NCBI RefSeq assembly: GCF_004346095.1
Contig: NZ_SLZV01000012.1
Coordinates: forward strand, 1-64,000
Reading direction: 5' to 3'
From: Faecalimonas umbilicata
Lineage (GTDB): Bacteria > Bacillota > Clostridia > Lachnospirales > Lachnospiraceae
Length of the DNA stretch: 64,000 bases
The position numbers and the translations under genes were made by a program. The notes under the pieces are model-generated. The model did no database searches and was not told the origin of the DNA. It worked only from the letters and a program-made list of their open reading frames with translations. Below, one piece after another: positions 54,348 through 61,544 of the stretch. Position 1 is the first letter of the stretch. Each line of letters opens with the position of its first letter.

Positions 54348-55355
54348 TTAAATTTTCCAAGATTCTGGAATAAAAATTTCCTGATACTGCTTTACGGCAT
54401 ATAAATCAGTCATACCCGCAATAAAATCACAGACGTTTTGCTCTTTCTTGCCTTCTCCTCGTTCGATTCTGTCTCTATATTTTTCCGGTAATTCTGAAAT
54501 ATGCTCTATGTAATACATATAGAGCTGCTCCACAAGGTGTACTGCTTTCTTCTCCTCTGCTTTTGCTCTGGAATTCTGATAGACTTCCGCAAACATAAAC
54601 TTCCGAAGCTCCGCAGTCGCCTCCCCAATCTCCGGTGACATCCTAATCTCCGGGCAGTCCATACTCTGCGTGATCACGTCATGGATCATCGCATTCATCC
54701 TCTGTCTCGGTGAGGCTCCGAGTGTCTTGCGAAACTCCTTTGGGATTCTCTCCTCTGTCAGAATTCCTCCGCGGATCGCATCGTCTGTATCGTGTGCAAT
54801 GTAGGCTATTTTATCTGACAATCTGACAATCTGGCCCTCCAGAGTGGATGGTCGTCCTGCAGTCTTATGATTTAAGATGCCATCCCTCACTTCCTTTGTA
54901 AGATTAAGGCCTTGTCCCTGATTTTCCAACACTTCCACGACCCGGACACTCTGCTCATTGTGTCGGAATCCGTTCGGGCACACGCGGTTCAGCGCCCGCT
55001 CTCCGGCATGTCCATACGGCGTGTGTCCAAGATCATGTCCAAGCGCGATCGCCTCCGTCAGGTCTTCATTGAGCCGCAGTGCCTTGGCGATCGTCCGGGC
55101 ATTCTGTGATACTTCCAACGTATGTGTCAGCCTCGTCCGGTAATGATCTCCTTTCGGCATCAAAAATACCTGCGTTTTCTGCTTTAGTCGCCGAAACGCC
55201 TTACAATGTAAGATCCGATCCCGGTCTCTTTGATATACTGGACGGATATCGCATGGAATCTCCTCTCTGTCACGGCCTTTGGAGTTTACACTCATCGCTG
55301 CATAAGGACTTAAATATTCTAGTTCTCTTTGTTCCATCTGCTCCCTGATCGTCAT
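54348..55355 (-). CDS. dgt: Deoxyguanosinetriphosphate triphosphohydrolase-like protein
   Basis: 335 residues. HD-domain metal site H...HD in TRLTHTLEVSQNARTIAKAL and ALGHDLGHTPYGHAGERAL, plus the family segments RPVYQRDRDRILHCKAFRRL and a late D (SDKIAYIAHDTDDAIRGG). It hydrolyses dNTPs to nucleosides and triphosphate. Lies 12 bp behind pap and 71 bp before dnaG. Confidence 0.95.
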   Translation of the reverse strand: MTIREQMEQRELEYLSPYAAMSVNSKGRDREEIPCDIRPVYQRDRDRILHCKAFRRLKQKTQVFLMPKGDHYRTRLTHTLEVSQNARTIAKALRLNEDLTEAIALGHDLGHTPYGHAGERALNRVCPNGFRHNEQSVRVVEVLENQGQGLNLTKEVRDGILNHKTAGRPSTLEGQIVRLSDKIAYIAHDTDDAIRGGILTEERIPKEFRKTLGASPRQRMNAMIHDVITQSMDCPEIRMSPEIGEATAELRKFMFAEVYQNSRAKAEEKKAVHLVEQLYMYYIEHISELPEKYRDRIERGEGKKEQNVCDFIAGMTDLYAVKQYQEIFIPESWKI

Positions 55356-55367
55356 CTGTCCACCTTC

Positions 55368-56870
55368 TTATCTGCTTTCTAATCTTTTCTCGATTGCTTC
55401 GATCACTGCCTCCAGCACTTTGATCCTCGCATAGTATTTACAATTTCCTTCCACGATCACCCAAGGTGCTTCCGGCGTAGATGTACGGATCAGCATCTCA
55501 TTAACCGCCTCCTCATAGGCATCCCATTTGTCTCTGTTGCGCCAGTCTTCCTCTGTGATCTTCCACTGTTTTTCCGGATTTTTCTGCCGCTCTTCAAACC
55601 GCTTTCTCTGTTCCTCTTTGTCAATCTGCATCCAAAACTTCAGTACGATCGCACCGGACTGTACAAACTGTGCCTCCATGTCATTGATCTCTTTGAATGC
55701 TCTCTGCCACTCCTTCTTCGTACAGAACCCTTCAATCCGCTCTACCATCACCCTTCCATACCATGTCCGATCATATACCGCCACATGTCCTTTCTTCGGC
55801 ACATTCTTCCAGAACCGCCATAGATAATGGTGCGCCTTCTCATAGTCATTTGGTGCAGCGGTCGTATTCACTGTAAATCCTCTCGGATCCATTTTTTCCG
55901 TCAGGCGTTTGATCGCCCCTCCTTTTCCTCCGGCATCCCATCCTTCAAATCCGATGATCACTGGAATCTGTCTACGGTACAGTTCCCCGTGCAACTTCCT
56001 GATTTTCTTTTGCAGTTTCTTTTTCTTCTTATGGTATTCTTTCTCCGTATAGCTTTTTGTCAGATCCACTTTCGCAAGCACCGATTCCTCTAACTCTCGG
56101 TTTTCCCACGTTTCTGTCTCTTCCGTCTCTTGTGAAATTTCTCGCCCGGCTTCCGCCTTCTTCTCGGCAACCGCTTCCTTGAGCGCTTCGATCACAGTCG
56201 TGTAGATCTTAACCGTTGCGAATCTGCGGTCTGTCGCCTCCACGATCGTCCACGGTGCGTAGTCTGTATCCGTTCTCTGCAGCGCCTCCTCGATCATTCG
56301 GACATAGCTATCGTACTTTTCATTTTTCTCCCAATCTTCCCGTGACACCCTCCATGCAGTCTCCTTTGACTCCAGAAGTTTCTCAAACCGCTTTTTCTGT
56401 TCTTTCTGATCGATTGCGAGAAACAATTTAATCATCACAGTTCCACCGGCGGTCAGCTGTTCTTCAAAAGAACAGATTGCCGCATAGGAATCTTCTAGCT
56501 CCTCCTTCTCTGTGTTTCCCGAAAAACGATCCGCAAGTACTCTCCGGTACCAACTCGTATCGTAAATCGCAATCTTTCCATTTTCCGGTGTCTTGATCCA
56601 GAACCTTCGAATGAATGGATATTTCTGTTCTTCCTCTGTCTCTCCAGTGATTGCATGAACACGGAACCCTCTTGGATCCAGCGCCTGTATGAGTTTTCCA
56701 ATCTGGACGCCCTTCCCCGACGCTCCGAATCCTTCCAGTACGATCATCACAGGAATCTTATATGCATGGCATTCCCTCTGTAACCTGCCAAGTTCCAGTT
56801 CCAGTGCTTCCATCTTCTCGCGGTAGGATTGTTTTTCCAGTTTCTTTGTCAAATCAATTTTCTCCAACAT
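55368..56870 (-). CDS. pap: Polyphosphate:AMP phosphotransferase, tandem PPK2 domains
   Basis: 500 residues with two PPK2 domains. The first has Walker A EGFGASGKGVQIGKLI and RFWIKTPENGKIAIYDTSWYRRVLADR; the second has EGWDAGGKGGAIKRL and RFWKNVPKKGHVAVYDRTWYGRVMVERIEGF. The second copy has the better-kept active-site residues (lid Arg and Asp in YDRTWY), as in other class II PPK2 (Pap) enzymes where the C-terminal domain is catalytic. It transfers phosphate from polyphosphate to AMP (ADP formation). This matters here because a VTC-type polyphosphate polymerase-like protein is encoded 30 kb away. Confidence 0.92.
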   Translation of the reverse strand: MLEKIDLTKKLEKQSYREKMEALELELGRLQRECHAYKIPVMIVLEGFGASGKGVQIGKLIQALDPRGFRVHAITGETEEEQKYPFIRRFWIKTPENGKIAIYDTSWYRRVLADRFSGNTEKEELEDSYAAICSFEEQLTAGGTVMIKLFLAIDQKEQKKRFEKLLESKETAWRVSREDWEKNEKYDSYVRMIEEALQRTDTDYAPWTIVEATDRRFATVKIYTTVIEALKEAVAEKKAEAGREISQETEETETWENRELEESVLAKVDLTKSYTEKEYHKKKKKLQKKIRKLHGELYRRQIPVIIGFEGWDAGGKGGAIKRLTEKMDPRGFTVNTTAAPNDYEKAHHYLWRFWKNVPKKGHVAVYDRTWYGRVMVERIEGFCTKKEWQRAFKEINDMEAQFVQSGAIVLKFWMQIDKEEQRKRFEERQKNPEKQWKITEEDWRNRDKWDAYEEAVNEMLIRTSTPEAPWVIVEGNCKYYARIKVLEAVIEAIEKRLESR

Positions 56871-57042
56871 ACAAGCTTCCTCCTCATACTGTTATTTATT
56901 TGTACTGTGCAGACAGATTATTCAGAAAAAGAAGCGAAAAGGAACTATACATCTCTGTACAATTCCTTTCTCTTTCACTCCTCTCTTCCCATCATCTGCC
57001 ACGAGCCTTTATCACAGTTTTTTGTTCTGTAATATGATAAAA

Positions 57043-57070
57043 AGGCATTTACAGCTACCTGTAAATGCCT
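57043..57070 (-). terminator. Terminator of the tRNA-Leu transcript
   Basis: AGGCATTTACAG and CTGTAAATGCCT form a perfect 12-bp stem with a four-base loop, followed on the minus strand by five T. A second, weaker hairpin (AAAGGAA/TTCCTTT) lies at about 56937-56968 upstream of pap. Confidence 0.85.
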
Positions 57071-57074
57071 GACA

Positions 57075-57159
57075 TGCAGGAGATGGGACTTGAACCCACA
57101 CGATCGCATTGATCACAAGATCCTTAGTCTTGCTCGTCTGCCAGTTCCGACACTCCTGC
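57075..57159 (-). tRNA. tRNA-Leu (anticodon AAG), copy 2
   Basis: 85 bases, class II. Acceptor arms GCAGGAG / CTCCTGC with discriminator A, anticodon stem CAAGA/TCTTG around the loop CTAAGGA (anticodon AAG), long variable arm with GATC/GATC pairing, T-loop TTCAAGT. CCA is not encoded. It differs from the copy at 57231 by one base (C for T near the D-arm). Confidence 0.95.
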
Positions 57160-57230
57160 ATCTCGCATATGTATTCACTTTTGAGCAATCTCATACGCTC
57201 CGAACGTACCCCGGTCACTTGAAACAGCAA

Positions 57231-57315
57231 TGCAGGAGATGGGACTTGAACCCACACGATCGCATTGATCACAAGATCCTTAGTCTTGCTCGTCTGCCAA
57301 TTCCGACACTCCTGC
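57231..57315 (-). tRNA. tRNA-Leu (anticodon AAG), copy 1
   Basis: 85 bases, the same structure as the copy at 57075: acceptor GCAGGAG/CTCCTGC, loop CTAAGGA with anticodon AAG, large variable arm. CCA not encoded. It is the promoter-proximal copy; 71 bases without a clear promoter separate the two, so they are probably one transcript ending at 57043-57070. Confidence 0.95.
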
Positions 57316-57349
57316 ATGTCAACTTCTCTATGTCCGTCGTACAAACGAT

Positions 57350-57378
57350 ATATTACCATCCATCAGAACAAATGTCAA
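57350..57378 (-). promoter_or_regulatory. Promoter of the tRNA-Leu genes
   Basis: On the minus strand a consensus TTGACA (57378-57373) and TAATAT (57355-57350) with a 17-bp spacer, 35 bp before the first tRNA. The bases from 57379 to 57532 are AT-rich and show nothing else I recognise. Confidence 0.75.
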
Positions 57379-57532
57379 CACTTTTTTCAATTTTTTATTC
57401 AATTTAAGTAATTTCTCCTTTTCCTCTGATGTACATCCAGCTTTCCCTCCTTTTTGCAGACTTTGCTCCAAACACTCGATTACGAAAATAGTCGCAAAAA
57501 ATTTTTTTATTTTTCATCCTCCTCTTTACAAC

Positions 57533-57626
57533 AAAACAATGTTGTGTTAACATCTATTCATATCAAAACAATGTTTCATTAATTTCTTTTTAGTAACACA
57601 TTGTTTTATTAAAATTTTGATATAAC
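57533..57626 (+). promoter_or_regulatory. Triple-repeat operator before the YhbD gene
   Basis: The core AAAACAATGT occurs at 57533-57542 and 57565-57574 in the same direction, and inverted as ACATTGTTTT at 57598-57607. A -10-like TATAAC lies at 57621-57626; an ACATTG at 57598-57603 is at 17 bp but poor as a -35 box. Autoregulation by the MerR-like YhbD protein is inferred. Confidence 0.45.
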
Positions 57627-57648
57627 TGATTCTAACAGGAGGTGCTAT

Positions 57649-58329
57649 ATGGACATTTCTCAAAAAGAGCTTTCAAAAAAAGACCTTTTAAAAACAACCG
57701 GAATTTCCTACGGACAGCTCTATCGCTGGAAACGGGAAGGCCTGATTCCAGAAGAATGGTTCGTGAAAAGACCCAGTCCGACCGGTCAGGAGACTTTCTT
57801 TCCAAAAGAACAGATTTTAAAACGAGTGCAGGCAATCCAGACTTTGAAAGACCGCTACTCTCTCGAGGAACTTGCAAAGCTTCTCTCCCCGGAAATTACA
57901 AACCGTGTTTTCACAGAAGAGGAACTAGAATGTTTCACAGAGATTGATATCCGTGTTGCAGCAGATTTCATGGACGTTCTTAACAAAGATACCTTTACCT
58001 TTATCGAAGTACTCGTGATGATCACCCTTTGCAGGTGGAAGGAACAAAATCTGATCCAGGAACAAGAACTATACGATCTGATTCCAAATGTAGCCACGAC
58101 TGCCGCAAATATCACAGAGATTAAGACCTTTTTTCTGCTTCTTGCGATAAATGAAGCATATTATGGTCTGTTTCTTCTCAATCCTTCCCCGGAAGGATCA
58201 CTCTTGCTTGACGAGCGGATCAAAGTCGTCTGCCAGATTTCTCTCCAGGAACTCTGCCATGAGATCAAACTCAAATACAAAGACACCTTTTCTTTTACAT
58301 TCGATGAAGAGACTGTCAAAAATAGTTAA
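57649..58329 (+). CDS. YhbD-family protein with MerR-like N terminus (DUF4004)
   Basis: 226 residues. The first ~70 residues are a MerR-type winged helix (LLKTTGISYGQLYRWKREGL, FFPKEQILKRVQAIQTLKDR); the rest is alpha-helical with no metal site or cofactor motif visible. Homologues (YhbD of Bacillus subtilis) stand next to bactofilin genes, as here. AGGAGG is six bases before ATG 57649, and three repeats of a common core lie upstream. It is probably a regulator or assembly factor of the following bactofilin. Confidence 0.85.
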   Translation: MDISQKELSKKDLLKTTGISYGQLYRWKREGLIPEEWFVKRPSPTGQETFFPKEQILKRVQAIQTLKDRYSLEELAKLLSPEITNRVFTEEELECFTEIDIRVAADFMDVLNKDTFTFIEVLVMITLCRWKEQNLIQEQELYDLIPNVATTAANITEIKTFFLLLAINEAYYGLFLLNPSPEGSLLLDERIKVVCQISLQELCHEIKLKYKDTFSFTFDEETVKNS

Positions 58330-58399
58330 ATTTTTTATCACTTTTCAACATCATTTTTCAAGCAGTATTTAACGCTGCTCAAAGAAGGAGGAAATTTTT

Positions 58400-59080
58400 A
58401 TGAAGACGGATACTAAAATCAGCGGTTCCGGAAAAATCGGACAGGGAGAATATAACTTGATCAAGATCAGCGGCAGCGGCGCAATTGAAGGCCCGGTGAC
58501 CTTTGAAACTTTCAAAGTCAGTGGCTCCTGTAAAGTATGTCCGAATGCGGCACTGGAAGGAAATGAGATGCATATCAGCGGATCCATTCATTCTCAAAGT
58601 GAAATTAAGGTAAATACACTGCATGTCAGCGGTTCTCTTCATTCTGAAAACGATATGAAAGTCCGTTCTCTCAAAGCCAGTGGTTCCTGCCACCTGCAAG
58701 GGAAAATTTATGCAGATGAAATTTATGTTTCTGGTTCTTTGAAAAGCTCAGAAGAAGTCAATGCTGATATCGTCGAGATTCGTGGCATGGCAACTTTAAA
58801 TGACTTGTTCGGAGAACAGATTACTTTTATTCCCGAAAACTGCAACAGCTTTAACTTCTTTCGTTTTGCAAAACATCGGAAACTCAGCAACGTAAAAAAT
58901 ATTGAGTGTACAACCCTGGAAGCCGGATGTCTGCAGTGTGACACGATCAGCGCTAAAAATATTCTCCTGACAGACGGCTGTGTCGTAAATCATATCCAGT
59001 GCGACGGTACGCTTTCCTATGACAGCACTTGTCAGATTGGCACTGTGGAAGGAAACTGTGCACAGAAATTATTATCCTAA
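58400..59080 (+). CDS. Bactofilin-like polymer-forming cytoskeletal protein
   Basis: 226 residues made of short beta-strand repeats with SGS turns: KISGSGKIGQGEYNLIKISG, KVSGSCKVCPNAALEG, MHISGSIHSQSEIKV, HVSGSLHSENDMKV, KASGSCHLQGKIYA, YVSGSLKSSEEVNA. This is the right-handed beta-helix of the bactofilin family (YhbE type). The C-terminal third has more divergent repeats and several cysteines. It lacks a signal or membrane segment, so it is cytoplasmic. AAGGAGG precedes ATG 58400. The B. subtilis homologues are reported to take part in flagellar assembly; no flagellar gene is in this window. Confidence 0.88.
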   Translation: MKTDTKISGSGKIGQGEYNLIKISGSGAIEGPVTFETFKVSGSCKVCPNAALEGNEMHISGSIHSQSEIKVNTLHVSGSLHSENDMKVRSLKASGSCHLQGKIYADEIYVSGSLKSSEEVNADIVEIRGMATLNDLFGEQITFIPENCNSFNFFRFAKHRKLSNVKNIECTTLEAGCLQCDTISAKNILLTDGCVVNHIQCDGTLSYDSTCQIGTVEGNCAQKLLS

Positions 59081-59142
59081 TCCAGTATCACACCCGCTAT
59101 CTCTACAGAAAAACTTTTTATCCCAGCGCTTGACAAAAAGCC

Positions 59143-59192
59143 AAAACAAGCCTTACAGGGAAGCAATCTCTTCCTCTGCAAGGCTTGTTTTT
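59143..59192. terminator. Bidirectional terminator after the bactofilin gene
   Basis: AAAACAAGCCTT (59143-59154) pairs with AAGGCTTGTTTT (59180-59191), with a small GGGAA/TTCC inner stem; T and A runs lie on the outer sides. Shared with the convergent aldo/keto reductase gene. Confidence 0.8.
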
Positions 59193-59204
59193 ACTTACTT
59201 TTCT

Positions 59205-60326
59205 CTACAATGTATTCAGTTCTTCTGCTACCTGATGCAGATTTTCCCGAATTAAAATTTTCTGCGGACAGACTTTCTCACATTTTCCGCATCGGATACA
59301 ATGATCTGCCTTCGCTTTTTCATCCATTCCAGACCATTTTTTCTTCGTCTGTTCTGTATTCTGGTATACTGCCTGATCGTTCCAGATTCTGAAATTTCCC
59401 GGAATATCTACTCCCGCCGGACATGGCATACAGTAAGCACAACCGGTGCATCCGTTCTTCACACGCGATTTCAAAGTATCCGCTGTGTTCTCGATCAACT
59501 TCTGTTCCTTCTCTGATAACGGCTCAAATGTCTCAAAAATACTAAGATTATCTTCCACTTGTCCCATCGTACTCATACCGCTTAAGATGACTTTTACATT
59601 TGGAAGTGTTCCGACAAATCGAAGCGCCCACGATGCAATACTTGCCTGTGCCCGCTCCTTTGTCAACTGTTCTTCAATCTCTGTCGGAAGGGATGCAAGC
59701 ATTCCTCCTTTGACCGGTTCCATAACAATGACCGGAATGCCTTTCTCCTCTGCCAAATGATATCCTTTCAGTCCAGCCTGGATTTCTGTATCCATATAAT
59801 TGAGCTGAATCTGGCAAAAATCCCATGGATAATAATTTAGAATCTCCTCAAATACTTCATAATCATCATGGAAGGAAAATCCAAGATAACGGATCTTTCC
59901 TGCCGCACGCATTTCTTCCAGATATGGTACGATCCCAAGTGCTTTTACCTTCTCAAATTTTGCACGGTCAAGCGCATGAAGCAGATAAAAATCTACATAA
60001 TCTTTGTGCAGACGTTCCATCTGTTCCTCAAAAACCTTTTTCGCATCCTCCAGTGTATCCAGCTTCCAGATTGGCAGCTTTGTCGCAAGATAGTAAGAAT
60101 CACGGTCATATTTTTCCAGCACTCTCCCCACGAAAGGTTCACTGTCCCCATTGTGATACGGATATGCTGTATCAATGTAATTGACACCCGCTGCGATTGC
60201 CCGGTCGATCATGTTCTCTGCTTCTGCCTCGTCAATCTTCTGATCCGCTGTCAATGGAAATCTCATACATCCAAATCCAAGAAGTGACGTTTGGATCCCC
60301 AATTTTTCAAATGCTCTTTTTTCCAT
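59205..60326 (-). CDS. Aldo/keto reductase with 4Fe-4S ferredoxin domain
   Basis: 373 residues. AKR barrel with FGCMRFPLT, NYIDTAYPYHNGDSE (catalytic Asp, Tyr), LATKLP (Lys) and the late His; C-terminal iron-sulfur part with CTGCAYCMPCPAGVDIP and CIRCGKCEKVCPQ, i.e. two Cys clusters for [4Fe-4S]. This fused family is common in gut Clostridia and is thought to take electrons from ferredoxin; its carbonyl substrate is unknown. Stands alone. Confidence 0.92.
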   Translation of the reverse strand: MEKRAFEKLGIQTSLLGFGCMRFPLTADQKIDEAEAENMIDRAIAAGVNYIDTAYPYHNGDSEPFVGRVLEKYDRDSYYLATKLPIWKLDTLEDAKKVFEEQMERLHKDYVDFYLLHALDRAKFEKVKALGIVPYLEEMRAAGKIRYLGFSFHDDYEVFEEILNYYPWDFCQIQLNYMDTEIQAGLKGYHLAEEKGIPVIVMEPVKGGMLASLPTEIEEQLTKERAQASIASWALRFVGTLPNVKVILSGMSTMGQVEDNLSIFETFEPLSEKEQKLIENTADTLKSRVKNGCTGCAYCMPCPAGVDIPGNFRIWNDQAVYQNTEQTKKKWSGMDEKAKADHCIRCGKCEKVCPQKILIRENLHQVAEELNTL

Positions 60327-60365
60327 AAAAATCCCTTCCTTTTCTACTGCTGTATATCATTACTG

Positions 60366-61490
60366 TTATTCTTTTGCCCTGACTGCCCAGCGCATTTTAG
60401 TAGAACGAGCGCGGCTGTTCCTTGTACACTCCTCCGCTGAAGGACGGATGACATCCTGAGCGATCTCGCTGTAAATCCCTGCTCGCTTCAGCTCTTTGAA
60501 AGCCTTCTTTACGATCCGGTCTTCCCCTGAATGAAATGTAAGGATCGCCACTCTTCCGCCCGGTGCCAGTGCCGCCGGCAATTTCTCCATAAATGCATAG
60601 AGTACCTCAAATTCACTGTTCACATCAATCCGAAGCGCCTGAAATGTTCTCTGGCACGATTTCTTTACCGCTTCTTTCTGCTCCCGCTCCGGCAGGAAAG
60701 ATAACGCCTCTTCAATCGCTTTCTGAAGTTGGATCGTCGTCTCCACCGGCTCTCCTTTTCTTAACTTCTCCATCACTGTGACCGCAATCTCCTCTGCATA
60801 AGGCTCATCGGAATTTTCCCACAACATTCCTGCCAGTTCTTCTTCTGTCACCTCTTTGAGACGCTCCGCAGCCGATACCCCTTTCTGTGGATTCAGCCGA
60901 AGGTCAAGCGGTCCTTCCTTCTTATAGGTAAATCCTCTCTCCGGATTGTCAATCTGCATAGAAGACACTCCAAGATCTGCGAGGACGAAATCAAACGGCC
61001 CTGCTTCTCTGGCAATCTGATCAATGTCCGCGAAATTCATCTGCCGGATAGTCAAAATCTCTTCTCCATATCCCGCTTTCTCCAATCTCTCTTTTGTCTT
61101 GACCGACTCAATCGGATCTACATCAAGCGCATATAGATGCCCCTGTCCCTGCAGACACTTTAACATTTCCTTTGTATGTCCACCATATCCCAGTGTGGCA
61201 TCCAGTCCTTTCTGCCCCGGCTGGATCTGGAGAAAATCCAAGATCTCCTTCACACAGATAGAAATGTGCATCCCGACCGGAGTCCCTCCTTTTTGAATGA
61301 CTTTCTCGATCGTCTCCGGATATTTCTCCGGCTGAAGCTCCTTATATTTCTCCTGATAGCTGCGCGGATGTGTCCCCTTATATCGAACGCGGCGCTTATG
61401 TTGCTTTTGTTCTGTCTGATTCTTCGACACAGTAGTCTCTGCCTGAATCTCCTCCAGAGATTCTCTGTCATTTCTATCCTGGTCTTTCAT
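60366..61490 (-). CDS. RsmH-like methyltransferase with N-terminal extension
   Basis: 374 residues against ~310 for RsmH. A basic, hydrophilic extension of ~70 residues (QTEQKQHKRRVRYKGTHPRS, then a Lys/Glu-rich stretch) precedes the catalytic domain: LDATLGYGGHTKEML (SAM motif; RsmH usually DGTLGGGGH), ADLGVSSMQIDNPERGFTY, AILTFHSGEDRIVKKAFK and the C-terminal RNSRARSTKMR. All RsmH motifs are kept, so it is an N4-cytosine rRNA methyltransferase by fold. It is not beside the mra/ftsL cell-division genes where RsmH is normally encoded, which suggests a paralogue, possibly with another target. Confidence 0.85.
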   Translation of the reverse strand: MKDQDRNDRESLEEIQAETTVSKNQTEQKQHKRRVRYKGTHPRSYQEKYKELQPEKYPETIEKVIQKGGTPVGMHISICVKEILDFLQIQPGQKGLDATLGYGGHTKEMLKCLQGQGHLYALDVDPIESVKTKERLEKAGYGEEILTIRQMNFADIDQIAREAGPFDFVLADLGVSSMQIDNPERGFTYKKEGPLDLRLNPQKGVSAAERLKEVTEEELAGMLWENSDEPYAEEIAVTVMEKLRKGEPVETTIQLQKAIEEALSFLPEREQKEAVKKSCQRTFQALRIDVNSEFEVLYAFMEKLPAALAPGGRVAILTFHSGEDRIVKKAFKELKRAGIYSEIAQDVIRPSAEECTRNSRARSTKMRWAVRAKE

Positions 61491-61544
61491 ATCCTACCTT
61501 CTCTTCCTTTTTGTTTTTCCAATAGCAGCTGCAGCGCAATCTTT

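Noticed and set aside
57379-57532. A small RNA or integrase attachment site near the tRNA genes
   Set aside because: The stretch is AT-rich without a hairpin, integrase gene or repeat of the tRNA 3' end beyond the second tRNA copy itself.
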